Shown: in pieces, positions 28,813 through 40,343 of the stretch
Layout of the letters: each line of letters starts with the position of its first letter
Position numbering within the stretch: position 1 is the stretch's first letter
Assembly: GCF_015904235.1 (NCBI RefSeq)
Contig: NZ_JADZLT010000043.1
Span: forward strand, 87,854 to 151,853
DNA from: Methylobrevis albus
GTDB lineage: Bacteria; Pseudomonadota; Alphaproteobacteria; Rhizobiales; Pleomorphomonadaceae
Reading direction: 5' to 3'
DNA length: 64,000 nt
Program-made: the position numbers and the translations under genes
The notes under the pieces: generated by a model
What the model saw: the letters and a program-made list of their open reading frames with translations, nothing else
Told to the model about the DNA's origin: nothing
The model's database searches: none

Positions 28813-30531
28813 ATGGCTGACAAGGCGGACCCGAACGCCGGCGAGGATATTTCCGATTCCCTCGCCCGCTCGCCACTCGCCGCCGATCTTCGGGCGGTGA
28901 TCAAGGAGAGGCGGGCGCCGGGGTCGGGCGACGGGCGGCGGCGCGGCGGCGACGGCCGGTTCCTTTCAGCCTCCGAGAGCGTCGCCGACGCCCGCTTCGA
29001 CGTGGTCATCGAATTCAATACCGGCTTTCCCGGCGGCGTCGGCACGGCGCGACGACTGTTGCTCGAGGGCTTCCAGCGCCGCCAGCTGCACGCCGGCCTC
29101 CAGCTTCCGGAAATCGACCAGCGGCTGATGGACCGGCTGACGATCATGCCGATCACGGCGGCGCTGGCGGAGGTCGATCTCGACGAGATCATGCGGTGCT
29201 TCGACGCCGATGACAGCCTCCAGATCAGCAACTCGCTCTGGACGGAGAACTACGCCTTCGGCCGCCTGAGCTATGCCGCCCTTTTGGCGATCACCGGCCT
29301 GCGGGTCGCACCGGCCGAGCCGTCGGCGAGGCGCTGGAGGCTCGCTCACGCGGGCTTCGGCGACCGGCGGGAATTGATGCCGCTCGTGCACCGGGTCTGG
29401 CGTGACCAGCCTATCGAGACCTTCGTCTACGAATCGCAGCGCACCATCAAATGCGATGCCGCCCGCGCGGCTTTCGCGGCGGCGGGGGCGGACATCGTCT
29501 GGGCCGTCGCCGATACCGGGATCGACGGCGGTCACCCGCACTTCGCGACGCATGGCACACTCGACCTGCCGGCGACGCTGCTCCACCGCGATTTCACCGG
29601 GCTGCACGCCGACGATGCCGTTGCCGCGGCGGCCGCCCTCGTCGACGAGGACGGTCACGGCAGCCACGTCGCCGGCATCGTCGCCGGCGAAACGCCCGCC
29701 GTGCCCGGTGGCCACCGTGTCGTCGGCAAGGTCCGCGATATCGACGCCGAGGGCCGCGAAACGACGCGCGACGAGACGACGACGCTCGAGCTCGCGGTGT
29801 CCGGGATCGCGCCTCGCTGCAAGCTCCTCAGCCTCAAGGTGCTGAAGACGCGCAAGAACGGTGCGCTCAGCCACCTGATGGCCGCGCTCGGCTACGTGCA
29901 CCGGGTCAACGACTACGGCCGGACACTGAAGATCCATGGCATCAACCTGAGCCTCGGCTATCCCTTCGATCCCGCCTGGTTCGCGGCGGGGCAAAGCCCG
30001 CTTTGCGGCGAGGTCGAACGGTTGGTGAAGAGCGGCGTCGTCGTGGTAGTCGCCGCCGGCAACGGCGGCTACGGCACCGTCGTCACCCACGCCGGCAGCA
30101 CCGAGCGCGCCGCCCATGGCGGCACCATCGCCGACCCCGGCAATGCCGAACTCGCCATCACCGTCGGGGCGACCCACCGCGACATGCCGCACGCCTACGG
30201 CGTGTCGTTCTTCTCGGCCAAGGGGCCGACCGCCGACGGCCGGATGAAGCCCGACCTGGTCGCGCCCGGCGAGCGCATCGTTTCCTGCGCCGCCGCGACC
30301 TCGGACGCCGGCAAGAGCGGCGCCGCCTTCCGCGAGGAGTCCGGCACCAGCATGGCGGCGCCGCACGTCTCCGGCGCCATCGCCGCCTTCATGTCGGTGC
30401 GCAAGGAGTTTCGCGGCCGGCCGGAGCGGATGAAGCGGATCTTCATGGAGAGCGCGACCGACCTGCGCCGCAGGCCGGAGTTCCAGGGTGCCGGGCTGAT
30501 CGATCTGATGCGGGCGCTGCAATCGGTCTGA
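28813..30531 (+). CDS. S8 family serine peptidase (subtilase) without signal peptide
   Basis: A 572-residue subtilisin-fold protease with a complete triad: D234 in VADTGIDGGHPHF, H282 in DEDGHGSHVAGI, and S513 in SGTSMAAPHVSG, plus oxyanion asparagine N417 in VVAAGNGGYG. The catalytic domain starts only near residue 225. Residues 1-220 are not a recognisable I9 prodomain and have no signal sequence or membrane helix, so the enzyme appears cytoplasmic. Part of this region (LDEIMRCFDADDSLQIS, YAFGRLSYAALLAITGL) looks globular. ATG at 28813 follows GGGAGG by seven bases. It is followed 38 bases later by an alpha/beta hydrolase gene, making a two-gene unit. Its substrate is unknown; a stress, toxin or defence effector role is possible but not shown. 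Confidence 0.9.
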   Translation: MADKADPNAGEDISDSLARSPLAADLRAVIKERRAPGSGDGRRRGGDGRFLSASESVADARFDVVIEFNTGFPGGVGTARRLLLEGFQRRQLHAGLQLPEIDQRLMDRLTIMPITAALAEVDLDEIMRCFDADDSLQISNSLWTENYAFGRLSYAALLAITGLRVAPAEPSARRWRLAHAGFGDRRELMPLVHRVWRDQPIETFVYESQRTIKCDAARAAFAAAGADIVWAVADTGIDGGHPHFATHGTLDLPATLLHRDFTGLHADDAVAAAAALVDEDGHGSHVAGIVAGETPAVPGGHRVVGKVRDIDAEGRETTRDETTTLELAVSGIAPRCKLLSLKVLKTRKNGALSHLMAALGYVHRVNDYGRTLKIHGINLSLGYPFDPAWFAAGQSPLCGEVERLVKSGVVVVVAAGNGGYGTVVTHAGSTERAAHGGTIADPGNAELAITVGATHRDMPHAYGVSFFSAKGPTADGRMKPDLVAPGERIVSCAAATSDAGKSGAAFREESGTSMAAPHVSGAIAAFMSVRKEFRGRPERMKRIFMESATDLRRRPEFQGAGLIDLMRALQSV

Positions 30532-30569
30532 ACCGCACCGACCATACCGACGGGGGGAGGGGAAGCATC

Positions 30570-31913
30570 ATGACGACGCTGTCAGGTTCGCCATTCTGCT
30601 GGCTCGAATTCGACAAGAAGGGCCATCTGGTCGACAGCGACGCCGCCGCGGCGGCGGCTGCGCTGATCGCCGGCCCGGCCATCACGGATGTCGTCGTGAT
30701 CTCGCACGGATGGAAGAACACGAAAGACGATGCGACGAAGCTTTACGGCACGCTCTGGCAAAACACGGTCGCGGCAGCGGGCGGGCCGGACCCGCAGCAT
30801 TTCGCCATCATCGGGGTGCTCTGGCCGGCCAAAGCCTTCTCGACTGACTTCGATGCCATCGCGCTGGCGGACGCCGCGGGCGGCGGCGCACTCTCGGCCG
30901 ACGGTGCAGGCGGCGGCGATCTCGGCGATGCGGCGTTCGACGCGGTGGTCGCGGAATTCTCCAAGTTTGTCGACATCGACGATCCCGCCGTGCAGCAGCT
31001 GCTCGCCGATTGCGCCGCGGTCCGCGCGGACGGCGAAATCCCCAGCGAGCGCGGCGATCGGATGCGTCGGAGCGGCGCGGCGGCCGTCGGTATGGCCGAG
31101 GCCGACGCCGATCCCGAGCTGCGCGACGACGCTGCGCCATACCTCGATCCGCCGGACCCGGCGCTGTTCTTCTCTGCCCTCACCCATCCGCCGAGCTTCG
31201 CCGTGGATCCCGACGTCGGCAGCGCGCAAGGTCTCGGCGATACGGTCTCCGGCCTCTTCAACGGCGCCCGGGCCGCGGTGGCGCGTTTCCTCAACCAGCT
31301 GACCTATTTCGAGATGAAGAAGCGGGCCGGCGTTGTCGGCACGGCGCTGGGCAAGACCGTGCTGCCGGCGATCGCGCCGGCGGCCCCGCGCAATCTGCAC
31401 CTCGTCGGCCACAGCTTCGGCGCGCGCCTTGTGACGGCCGCTGCGGCCGCGTTGCCGGAGCCGGTGCCACCGAAGTTCTCCTTTGCCAGCTTGACGCTGC
31501 TCCAGGGCGCTTTCTCCCACAATGCCCTGTCGAAAGCGCCGGACGGAACGCCGGGGTCGTTCAAGAGCGTTGGGGGCCGGCCGAAGGGACCGATCGCCAT
31601 CACCCATACCCATAACGACATTGCCTGCACGCTGGCGTATGCGCTGGCATCGCGGCTCTCCCGCGACGTCGCGAATGCGGTCGGCGACAAGAACGACGCC
31701 TATGGTGCGATGGGCGCGAACGGCGCGCAGGGGCTCCCGGCAACGATGGTGGCGGAGCATGCGGGCCTTGCGGCCTTCGCGCCGTCGCCCGGCAAGGTCA
31801 ACAACCTGCTCGCCGACGGCTTCGTGGTGAAGACAGACAAGTCCGACGCCCACAACAACGTCGACAACGCGGATTGCGGCCGCGTTCTCGCCGCCGTACT
31901 GGCGGCGACCTGA
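30570..31913 (+). CDS. Large alpha/beta hydrolase fold protein of unknown function
   Basis: A 447-residue protein not recognised as a named family. VVVISHGWKNTKDDATKLYGTLWQN near residue 41 resembles the oxyanion strand-turn of lipases, and LHLVGHSFGARLVTAAA (GHSFG at 280-284) gives a nucleophile serine at 282. Acid and histidine candidates are in ITHTHND (346-350) and DAHNNVDNAD (427-435). A 100-residue low-complexity insert (glycine/alanine/aspartate rich, about 100-190) interrupts the fold. No signal peptide or membrane helix is visible. The gene follows the subtilase by 38 bases with a strong GGGGGGAGGGG leader and is convergent with hutU. The pairing of a leaderless protease with a serine hydrolase suggests one process; esterase, lipase or thioesterase activity are all possible. 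Confidence 0.75.
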   Translation: MTTLSGSPFCWLEFDKKGHLVDSDAAAAAAALIAGPAITDVVVISHGWKNTKDDATKLYGTLWQNTVAAAGGPDPQHFAIIGVLWPAKAFSTDFDAIALADAAGGGALSADGAGGGDLGDAAFDAVVAEFSKFVDIDDPAVQQLLADCAAVRADGEIPSERGDRMRRSGAAAVGMAEADADPELRDDAAPYLDPPDPALFFSALTHPPSFAVDPDVGSAQGLGDTVSGLFNGARAAVARFLNQLTYFEMKKRAGVVGTALGKTVLPAIAPAAPRNLHLVGHSFGARLVTAAAAALPEPVPPKFSFASLTLLQGAFSHNALSKAPDGTPGSFKSVGGRPKGPIAITHTHNDIACTLAYALASRLSRDVANAVGDKNDAYGAMGANGAQGLPATMVAEHAGLAAFAPSPGKVNNLLADGFVVKTDKSDAHNNVDNADCGRVLAAVLAAT

Positions 31914-31935
31914 TCGAAGTGGGGCTGCCGCTGCC

Positions 31936-33603
<1,668 letters not shown>

Positions 33604-33632
33604 GGCGGCGGTTCCCATCAGGGGTGCGGGGA

Positions 33633-34463
33633 TCAGGGGCGGGCGGCGAAGGCGAGGCAGGCGACGAGGATCGCGCGCAGCGTGGCGGCGAGCGGCGCGG
33701 CGAACGCCGGGTCGTAGGGCACCGGCCAGGTCGTTTCGGTGACCGCGCCGAGCGGCTCGCGGAGATAGGCGCGGCAGGCGAGTTCCATCTGCACCGCATG
33801 CACGCCCGACGCCGGGCGGCCGAGGCTGCGGGTGATGAAACCGCCCTTGAAGCGCCCGTCGGCGACGAAGCTGCGGCCGCTCGCGGTACAGAGATCGGCG
33901 ATGGACTGGCGGAGGGCCGGCGCACAGCTCGCGCCCGCATTGGTGCCGAGGTTCATCTCCGGCAGCGGACCCTCGAAGAGGCGCGGGACGACCGAGCGGA
34001 TCGAATGGCAATCATAGACGACGACGGAAGGATGCATGGTCTTTAGCCGGCGAACTTCCTCGTGCAACGCCGCGTGATAGGGCTCGAAATACGCGAGCCG
34101 CCGCGCCGCGATTTCGCCGGCATCGGGTTCGGCACCGGCGGCATAGAGCGGCTCGCCGTCGAAGGTGGTCACGGGGCAGAGCCCAGTCGTCGCCTGGCCC
34201 GGATAGAGCGAGACGCCGGAGGGATCGCGGTTGACGTCGATCACCGTGCGCGAGATCGCGGTGTGGGTCACGGTCGCGCCGAGGTCGCTCGCGAAAGCAT
34301 AGAGCCGGTCGATCCACCAGTCGGTGTCCTGGCGCGCCAGCGCCGGCGAAACGAGGCGGGTCACGATATCGGGCGGGATCTCCGTGCCCGTGTGCGGCAG
34401 GCTGACGACGAGCGGTGCCGTGCCGCGCCGGACGGTGAGCCAGCCGGGCGCCGCGCCGGTCAT
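33633..34463 (-). CDS. hutG: N-formylglutamate deformylase
   Basis: Hydrolyses N-formylglutamate to glutamate and formate, the last step of the five-step histidine pathway. It is 276 residues. [45 protein letters not shown] and [17 protein letters not shown] are conserved, with histidine and aspartate residues that fit a zinc hydrolase. The start ATG at 34463 overlaps the hutH stop by four bases, while the same frame stays open upstream by chance. The presence of hutF makes this the deiminase/deformylase branch rather than the one-step formiminoglutamase route. Confidence 0.95.
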   Translation of the reverse strand: MTGAAPGWLTVRRGTAPLVVSLPHTGTEIPPDIVTRLVSPALARQDTDWWIDRLYAFASDLGATVTHTAISRTVIDVNRDPSGVSLYPGQATTGLCPVTTFDGEPLYAAGAEPDAGEIAARRLAYFEPYHAALHEEVRRLKTMHPSVVVYDCHSIRSVVPRLFEGPLPEMNLGTNAGASCAPALRQSIADLCTASGRSFVADGRFKGGFITRSLGRPASGVHAVQMELACRAYLREPLGAVTETTWPVPYDPAFAAPLAATLRAILVACLAFAARP

Positions 34464-36010
34464 ATTGTCACCGCCGTGCCGGCGAGTGCCGCGGTGCCGG
34501 CGGCGGCCGCCACGGCACCGGAAACGACGAGGGCCGTCGCCCGCGCCATGTCGGGCGCAAAATGGCGGTCGTCGGCGAGCGTCGGCACCTCGGCGCGCAG
34601 CAGCGCCCGCACGCGCTCCAGCGCTGCGCCGGAGGCGAGCGGCTGGTGGAAGTCGCAGCCCTGGGCGGCGGCGAGCAGCTCGATGCCGATGACGTTGGCG
34701 GTGTTCGCCCCCATGCCGAGCAGCCGGCGGGCGCCGTGCGTCGCCATCGAGACGTGGTCTTCCTGGTTGGCGGAGGTCGGGATCGAATCGACGCTCGCCG
34801 GGTAGGCGCGCTGCTTGTTCTCCGAGACGAGCGCCGCCGCCGTCACCTGCGGGATCATGAAGCCGGAATTCAAGCCCGGCTTCGGCGTGAGAAACGCCGG
34901 CAGGCCGGAGAGCGCCGGGTCGACCAGCATGGCGATGCGCCGCTCGGCGATCGAGCCGATCTCGCAGAGCGCCAGTGCGATCATGTCGGCGGCGAACGCC
35001 ACCGGCTCGGCGTGGAAGTTGCCGCCCGAGATCACCTCGCCGGTCGCCGGGAACACCAGCGGATTGTCCGAGACGGCGTTCGCCTCGCGCCCCAGCGTCT
35101 CGGCCGCCTGGCGCAGGAGGTCGAGGCAGGCGCCCATCACCTGCGGCTGGCAGCGCAGGCAATAGGGATCCTGCACCCGCGCATCGCCGACGAGGTGCGA
35201 CCGGCGGATCGCCGAGCCCGCCATCAGCTGCCGCAGCGCGGCGGCGACGGCGATCTGGCCGGGATGGCGGCGGAGCTGCTGGATGCGGTCGTCGAACGGC
35301 CCGTCGGAGCCCTTGGCCGCGTCGGTCGACAGCGCGCCGGTGACCAGCGCCGCCGCGAACACCCGCTCGGTCTCGAACAGGCCGGCGAGGGCGAGGGCGG
35401 TCGAGACCTGCGTGCCGTTGAGGAGGGCGAGCCCTTCCTTCGGACCGAGTTCGATCGGTTGCAGGCCGATCCGGGCCAGCGCCGCCGCCGCCGGCAGCCG
35501 CTCGCCGCCGAGCTCGGCCTCACCTGTGCCGATCAGCACCGCCGCGAGATGGGCGAGCGGGGCGAGGTCGCCCGAGGCGCCGACGGACCCCTGGCCGGGG
35601 ATCACCGGCGTGAGGCCGCGCGCAAGGCAGGCGCCGAGATGGTCCAGCGTTGAGGGCCGGATGCCGGACGCGCCTTGCGCGAGGCTCGCGAGCTTCAGCG
35701 CCATGACGAGCCGCACGACGTTGACGGGCAGCGCGTCGCCGACGCCGGCGGCGTGCGACAGCACGATGTTGCGCTGGAGTGTCGCGAGATCCGCGTCGGC
35801 GATGCGCACGCTGGCGAGTTTTCCAAACCCCGTGTTGATGCCGTAGACCGGCGCCCCCGCCGCGATGATCGCCGCGACGGTCGCGGCGCTCGCCTCGACC
35901 GCCGGCAGGCAGGCGGGATCGAGCACCGCGCCGGCGCCGAAATAGATCGCGCGCCAGTCGCCGAGCGGCACCGCACCGGGGACGAGGACGATGTCGGCGG
36001 TCGTGGTCAT
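34460..36010 (-). CDS. hutH: Histidine ammonia-lyase
   Basis: The first enzyme of histidine breakdown, releasing ammonia to form urocanate. It is 516 residues. The MIO cofactor forms from A145-S146-G147 in [15 protein letters not shown]56 in [10 protein letters not shown] is the catalytic tyrosine. [15 protein letters not shown] and [14 protein letters not shown] are further signatures. ATG at 36010 follows GGAG by nine bases and overlaps the hutI stop by four. The frame stays open upstream through hutI but only as a shadow. Confidence 0.97.
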   Translation of the reverse strand: MTTTADIVLVPGAVPLGDWRAIYFGAGAVLDPACLPAVEASAATVAAIIAAGAPVYGINTGFGKLASVRIADADLATLQRNIVLSHAAGVGDALPVNVVRLVMALKLASLAQGASGIRPSTLDHLGACLARGLTPVIPGQGSVGASGDLAPLAHLAAVLIGTGEAELGGERLPAAAALARIGLQPIELGPKEGLALLNGTQVSTALALAGLFETERVFAAALVTGALSTDAAKGSDGPFDDRIQQLRRHPGQIAVAAALRQLMAGSAIRRSHLVGDARVQDPYCLRCQPQVMGACLDLLRQAAETLGREANAVSDNPLVFPATGEVISGGNFHAEPVAFAADMIALALCEIGSIAERRIAMLVDPALSGLPAFLTPKPGLNSGFMIPQVTAAALVSENKQRAYPASVDSIPTSANQEDHVSMATHGARRLLGMGANTANVIGIELLAAAQGCDFHQPLASGAALERVRALLRAEVPTLADDRHFAPDMARATALVVSGAVAAAAGTAALAGTAVTI

Positions 36011-37254
36011 GGCGACGGGCTCCAGGGTGAGGTCGCGGGATCGATCGCGCCGCCGACGATGCGGGCGGCGAGCGGGTTGAAGCCGATGCGGTAGACGAGT
36101 TCGGAGGGGCGTTCGGCGTCCCACAGCGCAAGGTCCGCCGCCTTGCCGGGCGCGATCGTGCCGATCTCGTCGCCGAGCCCGAGCGCCCGCGCCGCCTCGC
36201 GCGTCACCCCGGCGAGGCATTCGGCAACCGTCATCCGGAACAGCGTCGCGGCCATGTTCATCGCGGTGAGCAGCGAGGTCAGCGGCGCGGTGCCGGGGTT
36301 GCAGTCGGTCGCGACCGCCATCGGAACGCCGTGCCGGCGGAACAGCGCGACCGGCGGCAGTTGCGTCTCGCGCAGCACGTAGAACGCGCCGGGCAGCAGC
36401 ACGGCGACGGTGCCGGCGGCGGCCATGGCGGCGGCCCCCGCTGCGTCGGTGTATTCGAGATGGTCGGCGGAGAGCGCCCCATGCCGCGCGGCGAGCGCCG
36501 CGCCGCCGAGATTGGAGAGCTGGTCGGCATGCAGCTTCACGGGAAGGCCGTGCGCGGTCGCGGCGCCGAACACCTGGTCGATCTCGGCGGGCGAGAAGGC
36601 GATGCCCTCGCAGAAACCGTCGACGGCGTCGGCGAGGCCGTCCCGGGCGATCGCGGGGATCAGCACGTCGCAGACGAGATCGAGGTAGGCCGCACGGTCC
36701 GCAGCATTGGTCGCTTCCGGCGGCAGCGCGTGCGCGCCGAGGTAGCTGGTGACGATCCGCACCGGGCGGTGCCGGCCGAGGCCGCGGGCGACGGCGAGCA
36801 GGCGCAACTCGGTTTCGGCATCGAGGCCGTAGCCGGATTTCACCTCGGCGGTGGTGACGCCCTCGGCGAGCAGACGGTCCAGCCGGGCGAGGCCGCTCGC
36901 GGTGAGGTCGGCTGCGCTCGCCGCCCGCGTCGCCCGCACCGTCGAGGCGATGCCGCCGCCGGCCCGGGCGATCTCCTCGTAGCTCGCGCCGTCGAGGCGC
37001 AGCTCGAACTCGCGCGCCCGGTCGCCGCCGTGCACGAGATGGGTGTGGCAGTCGATCAGCCCCGGCGTCATCAGCCGCCCGCCGCAGTCGGTGATCTCGG
37101 CGCCGGCGCGGATTTCGGCCGGGATGTCGGCCTCGGCGCCGACATGGGCGATCCGGCCGCCCTGCACGGTGACGGCACCGGCGACCGGCTCCAGATCGGT
37201 GCCGGCCGCCATCGTCACAATGCGGGCGTTGCGGAAGATGCGCACGGCGGTCAT
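36007..37254 (-). CDS. hutI: Imidazolonepropionase
   Basis: An amidohydrolase that opens the imidazolone ring to N-formimino-glutamate, third step of the pathway. It is 415 residues. Metal ligands are H70 and H72 in [20 protein letters not shown]; other family blocks are [26 protein letters not shown], and [11 protein letters not shown] with the metal aspartate. ATG at 37254 with GAGG seven bases before it heads the leftward hut operon. A pair of palindromes 20-40 bases upstream looks like a HutC operator. Confidence 0.96.
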   Translation of the reverse strand: MTAVRIFRNARIVTMAAGTDLEPVAGAVTVQGGRIAHVGAEADIPAEIRAGAEITDCGGRLMTPGLIDCHTHLVHGGDRAREFELRLDGASYEEIARAGGGIASTVRATRAASAADLTASGLARLDRLLAEGVTTAEVKSGYGLDAETELRLLAVARGLGRHRPVRIVTSYLGAHALPPEATNAADRAAYLDLVCDVLIPAIARDGLADAVDGFCEGIAFSPAEIDQVFGAATAHGLPVKLHADQLSNLGGAALAARHGALSADHLEYTDAAGAAAMAAAGTVAVLLPGAFYVLRETQLPPVALFRRHGVPMAVATDCNPGTAPLTSLLTAMNMAATLFRMTVAECLAGVTREAARALGLGDEIGTIAPGKAADLALWDAERPSELVYRIGFNPLAARIVGGAIDPATSPWSPSP

Positions 37255-37273
37255 GGCGGGCCTCGGCGTTGAT

Positions 37274-37297
37274 CTTGTACAAGGATGTATATACAAG
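37274..37297. promoter_or_regulatory. Putative HutC operator (two palindromes)
   Basis: CTTGTACAAG (37274-37283) and TGTATATACA (37286-37295) are both perfect ten-base palindromes lying side by side, 20 bases upstream of hutI. The second is the core of known HutC sites (CTTGTATATACAAG type), and the first shares its CTTGTA...CAAG ends. The urocanate-responsive GntR repressor HutC would be expected to bind here. No hutC gene is in the window. Confidence 0.68.
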
Positions 37298-37323
37298 TTG
37301 GATCGAGAGGCAAGGGGCGGCGT

Positions 37324-37496
37324 GCCGTGGGGCCTCCCCCTCCCTGTCCCTCCCCCGCAGGCGGGAGAGGGGACGATGGGCGCGCGGCCTGTCGTCCCAT
37401 CAGTATCGCGCCGAATCGAAACGCTCGTGGCGGCGGTACCCCGTCCTCCTGCGTCCCCTCTCCTGCGAAGCGGGGGAGGGACAGGGAGGGGGGGAG
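37324..37496. repeat. Family A inverted-repeat element, copy 2
   Basis: The same structure as copy 1: a left arm with CTCCCTGTCCCTCCCCCGC and a right arm with GCGGGGGAGGGACAGGGAG, and a central GACGATGGGCGCGCGG box. It fills most of the gap between the divergent hutI and hutF genes and ends about 28 bases before the hutF start, so a hutF message started near the operator would carry the whole hairpin. Confidence 0.84.
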
Positions 37497-37524
37497 ACGA
37501 CCGACCAAAGCCGGAGACCCGCCC

Positions 37525-38877
37525 GTGACCGTCCTCGCCTTCGACCAGCTCCTCACCGCCGCCGGCTGGCAGGCGGATGTCGCCGTCACCGTCGCGGACG
37601 GCCGCATCGCCGCGATCGGCCCGGCGGCGGGGCGCGCTGTCGCCGCTCGCCATGCGATCGGCGTGCCGGGGATCGCCAGCCTGCACAGCCACGCCTTCCA
37701 GCGCGGCATGGCGGGGCTCGCCGAGGTGCGCGGGCCGGGGGCGGACAGCTTCTGGTCCTGGCGCGAGACCATGTACCGCTTTGCGCTCACCATGACGCCG
37801 GACGACGTCGAGGCGGTGGCGGCGCAGCTCTATGCCGAGATGCTGGAGGCGGGCTTCACCCGGGTCGGCGAGTTCCACTATCTCCACCACGACCACGACG
37901 GCCGGCCCTATGCCGACCCGGCCGAGATGGCGGTGCGGATCGCGGCGGCGGCGGAGACGAGCGGCATCGGCCTGACGTTGCTGCCGGTGTTCTACGCCCA
38001 CGCCGGCTTCGGCGGCACGCCGCCGGGCGACGGCCAGCGCCGCTTCGTCTCCAGCCTCGATCTCTACGACAAGCTGCTCGGCGGCGCCCGGCGCGCGGTG
38101 GCGGCGTTGCCGGGGGCCGTCGTCGGCGTCGCGCCGCACAGCCTGCGCGCGGTGACGCCGGAGGAACTCGGCCGCGTGGTGGACCTCGCCGGCACCGGTC
38201 CGGTCCACATCCACGTCGCCGAGCAGGTGCGGGAGGTGGAAGACTGCCTCGCCTGGTCGGGCCGGCGCCCGGTCGCCTTGCTGCTCGACCATGCGGCGGT
38301 CGACGCGCGCTGGTGCCTGATCCACGCGACGCACATGGACGCGGACGAGGTCCGCCGCCTCGCCGCCAGCGGCGCGGTCGCCGGGCTCTGCCCGATCACC
38401 GAGGCGAACCTCGGCGACGGCATCTTTCCGGGGGCGGCGTTCCTCGAAGCGGGCGGCCGCTACGGCGTCGGCAGCGATTCCAACGTCGAGATCGGCGTCG
38501 CCGCCGAACTCCGCCAGCTCGAATACGCCCAGCGCCTCGCGACCCGCAGCCGCAACGTGATGACCCGGCCGGGCCGCTCGACGGGGCGCAGCCTGTTCGA
38601 CGCGGCGCTCGCCGGCGGCGGGCAGGCGCTCGGGGTCGCCACGACGGGTCTTGCCGTTGGCGCACCGGCCGACATCGTCACGCTCGGGGCCGACCACCCC
38701 GCCCTCGCCGGCCGCAGCGGCGACGCGTGGCTCGACGGATGGATCTTCAGCACCGGCAATGCCGCCGTCGATTGCGTCTATGTCGGCGGCAAGCCTCGCG
38801 TCAGCGGCGGCCGTCATGCTGCCAGGGAAAAGATCGCGGCCCGCTTTGCCGCCGTCATGCGCCGGCTCGCGGGCTGA
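37525..38877 (+). CDS. hutF: Formimidoylglutamate deiminase
   Basis: An amidohydrolase converting N-formimino-glutamate to N-formylglutamate and ammonia, fourth step before HutG. It is 450 residues. Metal histidines H54 and H56 are in [22 protein letters not shown], the diagnostic HutF block; [25 protein letters not shown] and VGSDSNVEI complete the site. GTG at 37525 follows GGAG by nine bases; upstream frames run into the repeat element and are rejected. It is divergent from hutIHGU with the operator and repeat between. Confidence 0.95.
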   Translation: MTVLAFDQLLTAAGWQADVAVTVADGRIAAIGPAAGRAVAARHAIGVPGIASLHSHAFQRGMAGLAEVRGPGADSFWSWRETMYRFALTMTPDDVEAVAAQLYAEMLEAGFTRVGEFHYLHHDHDGRPYADPAEMAVRIAAAAETSGIGLTLLPVFYAHAGFGGTPPGDGQRRFVSSLDLYDKLLGGARRAVAALPGAVVGVAPHSLRAVTPEELGRVVDLAGTGPVHIHVAEQVREVEDCLAWSGRRPVALLLDHAAVDARWCLIHATHMDADEVRRLAASGAVAGLCPITEANLGDGIFPGAAFLEAGGRYGVGSDSNVEIGVAAELRQLEYAQRLATRSRNVMTRPGRSTGRSLFDAALAGGGQALGVATTGLAVGAPADIVTLGADHPALAGRSGDAWLDGWIFSTGNAAVDCVYVGGKPRVSGGRHAAREKIAARFAAVMRRLAG

Positions 38878-39151
38878 TCACGGCCGGGTGCAGCCAGCTT
38901 GCGGTTGACCGCGACGCAAACTTGCGCTTAGCATTCACCATTCACTGCCCCGGGGCCTTGACCCTCGGACGGCGGGACCGATCTCCGCAGTCTGCGCCGC
39001 GACCACGCCCGGCGTCTCTGCGTGATCGCGCGTGTCCCCTCGTTCACAGGTCGAAGCCACGGTCCACGGAAACGGCGCTCGCGCCGACGCCGCGGGCAGC
39101 AGGGCCTTCGATCCGGAGCGGCGCTCCGGCAGCGCAGGGTGGATCGGCCGC

Positions 39152-39448
39152 ATGATCGTTTGTCACTGCAATGTCCTGTCGCGCGCCGATCTCGAGCGCA
39201 CGGTCGACGAGCTTCTGGCCGAAGATCCGCTACGGGTGCTGACCCCCGGCCTCGTCTACATGACGATGGGCAAGCGCGGCCGCTGTTGCGGCTGTTTCCC
39301 GAACGCGATCGCCGTGATCTCGGCCTATGTCGACGCCTGCCGCGACCGCGACGATCTCGCGCGCCACCGCCGCGAGCATCCCGCCCCGGCGCCGCAGCCG
39401 GCCGTCGAGCCTGCGGCCGCGACCGGCCGCCGCCGTCGCACCGGCTGA
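39152..39448 (+). CDS. bfd: Bacterioferritin-associated ferredoxin-like [2Fe-2S] protein
   Basis: A 98-residue protein with the BFD-like iron-sulfur fold: C4 and C6 in MIVCHCNVLSRADLE, and the second cysteine pair in GRCCGCFPNA about 40 residues later, a C-x-C...C-x2-C pattern. Bfd donates electrons to bacterioferritin to release stored iron. The C-terminal tail of about 25 residues is proline/alanine-rich and not part of the domain. ATG at 39152 is favoured although the frame is open to 39032. No bacterioferritin is adjacent. Iron-responsive control through RirA is plausible. The 38878-39151 gap has a GCGGTTGACCGC palindrome and no gene. Confidence 0.85.
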   Translation: MIVCHCNVLSRADLERTVDELLAEDPLRVLTPGLVYMTMGKRGRCCGCFPNAIAVISAYVDACRDRDDLARHRREHPAPAPQPAVEPAAATGRRRRTG

Positions 39449-39485
39449 GCCTCGTCCACCGATCGTTCCGTGCTGATCGCCGCCC

Positions 39486-40226
39486 TCAGGCCGGCGCCAT
39501 GCCGAGCCGGCCCCAGCCGGGCAGCTTCAGCGCCGGGCGGCGCAGGTCGACGCCGGCGACGAGGCCGAGCAGGTTGAGCTCCGCCCCCTCCACCCAGCCG
39601 ACCGTCACCCCGAACACGCCGCCGAGCGAGAGCTGCAGGCCGGTGCCCGACACGCTCGTGCCCGCATAGAACCAGCCGTCGCGGAAATCCTTGCCGATCG
39701 CCGTCGGCAGCAGGGCGGGGGCGAGCACCGGCACTTCCGCGGCGAGATGGGCGATGAAGGTGTTGGAGTTCGGCCCCGGCCAGGCGCGATAGCTGCCGCG
39801 GGCGGGGTAAGGATAGTCGCGCACCGCCTGCTCGATCACCGGCACGGCGGCCTCGGCCGCGGCGCCGGTCAGCGTCAGCAGGATTTCGGGTTCGTTGCCG
39901 TACCAGCGGCCGTCGGCGACGCGGTGGTTGGTGCGCACCGGCTCGCCCCAGCCGACCACGTCGTAGCGGGTATAGGTCTCCGCCCCGGCGCGCTTCAGCA
40001 CGACCCAGCTGTGGTGTGCGAAGATCGAGCGCCAGTTGCCGACCCGCGCCGCCATCACGTGCACCACCGCCTCGTCCTCGACCATCTCGGCCGGCAGCAG
40101 CCCGGCCGACGACCAGTCGGCGCCCGACCACGAGCCGGGCCAGCCCGACGTCCAGCGCCACAGCGCGTGCGAGGCGAGCGGCAGCGTGAAGCAGACGAGG
40201 AGCACGAGAAGGATGAGGCGCCGCAT
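39486..40226 (-). CDS. DUF3750 domain-containing protein
   Basis: A 246-residue protein with an N-terminal membrane helix (LILLVLLVCFTLPLASHALW) and the DUF3750 domain. HHSWVVLKRAGAETYTRYDVVGWGEP, YPYPARGSYRAWPGPNSNTF and DGWFYAGTSVSGTGLQLSLGG are the recognisable blocks. ATG at 40226 follows GGAG by five bases. It is convergent with bfd and lies 118 bases after the AbrB-type membrane gene on the same strand. The domain has no known function; the conserved histidines and cysteine-free core suggest an envelope enzyme, which is a guess. Confidence 0.8.
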   Translation of the reverse strand: MRRLILLVLLVCFTLPLASHALWRWTSGWPGSWSGADWSSAGLLPAEMVEDEAVVHVMAARVGNWRSIFAHHSWVVLKRAGAETYTRYDVVGWGEPVRTNHRVADGRWYGNEPEILLTLTGAAAEAAVPVIEQAVRDYPYPARGSYRAWPGPNSNTFIAHLAAEVPVLAPALLPTAIGKDFRDGWFYAGTSVSGTGLQLSLGGVFGVTVGWVEGAELNLLGLVAGVDLRRPALKLPGWGRLGMAPA

Positions 40227-40343
40227 GGAACTCCGGCCGGACCACGCCGCAGGGATTGGCGGCGGCAAGACGTGATGGTTTACGCGCAGGTGTGGCGAAT
40301 GGATGGTGCAGGCGCCGCGCGGGCGACGATCTGGTGAAAGTCC

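Noticed and set aside
28400..31935. The subtilase-hydrolase cassette as part of a mobile island
   Set aside because: No integrase, tRNA, direct repeats or transposase was seen around it, and the only sign is a slightly AT-richer leader.
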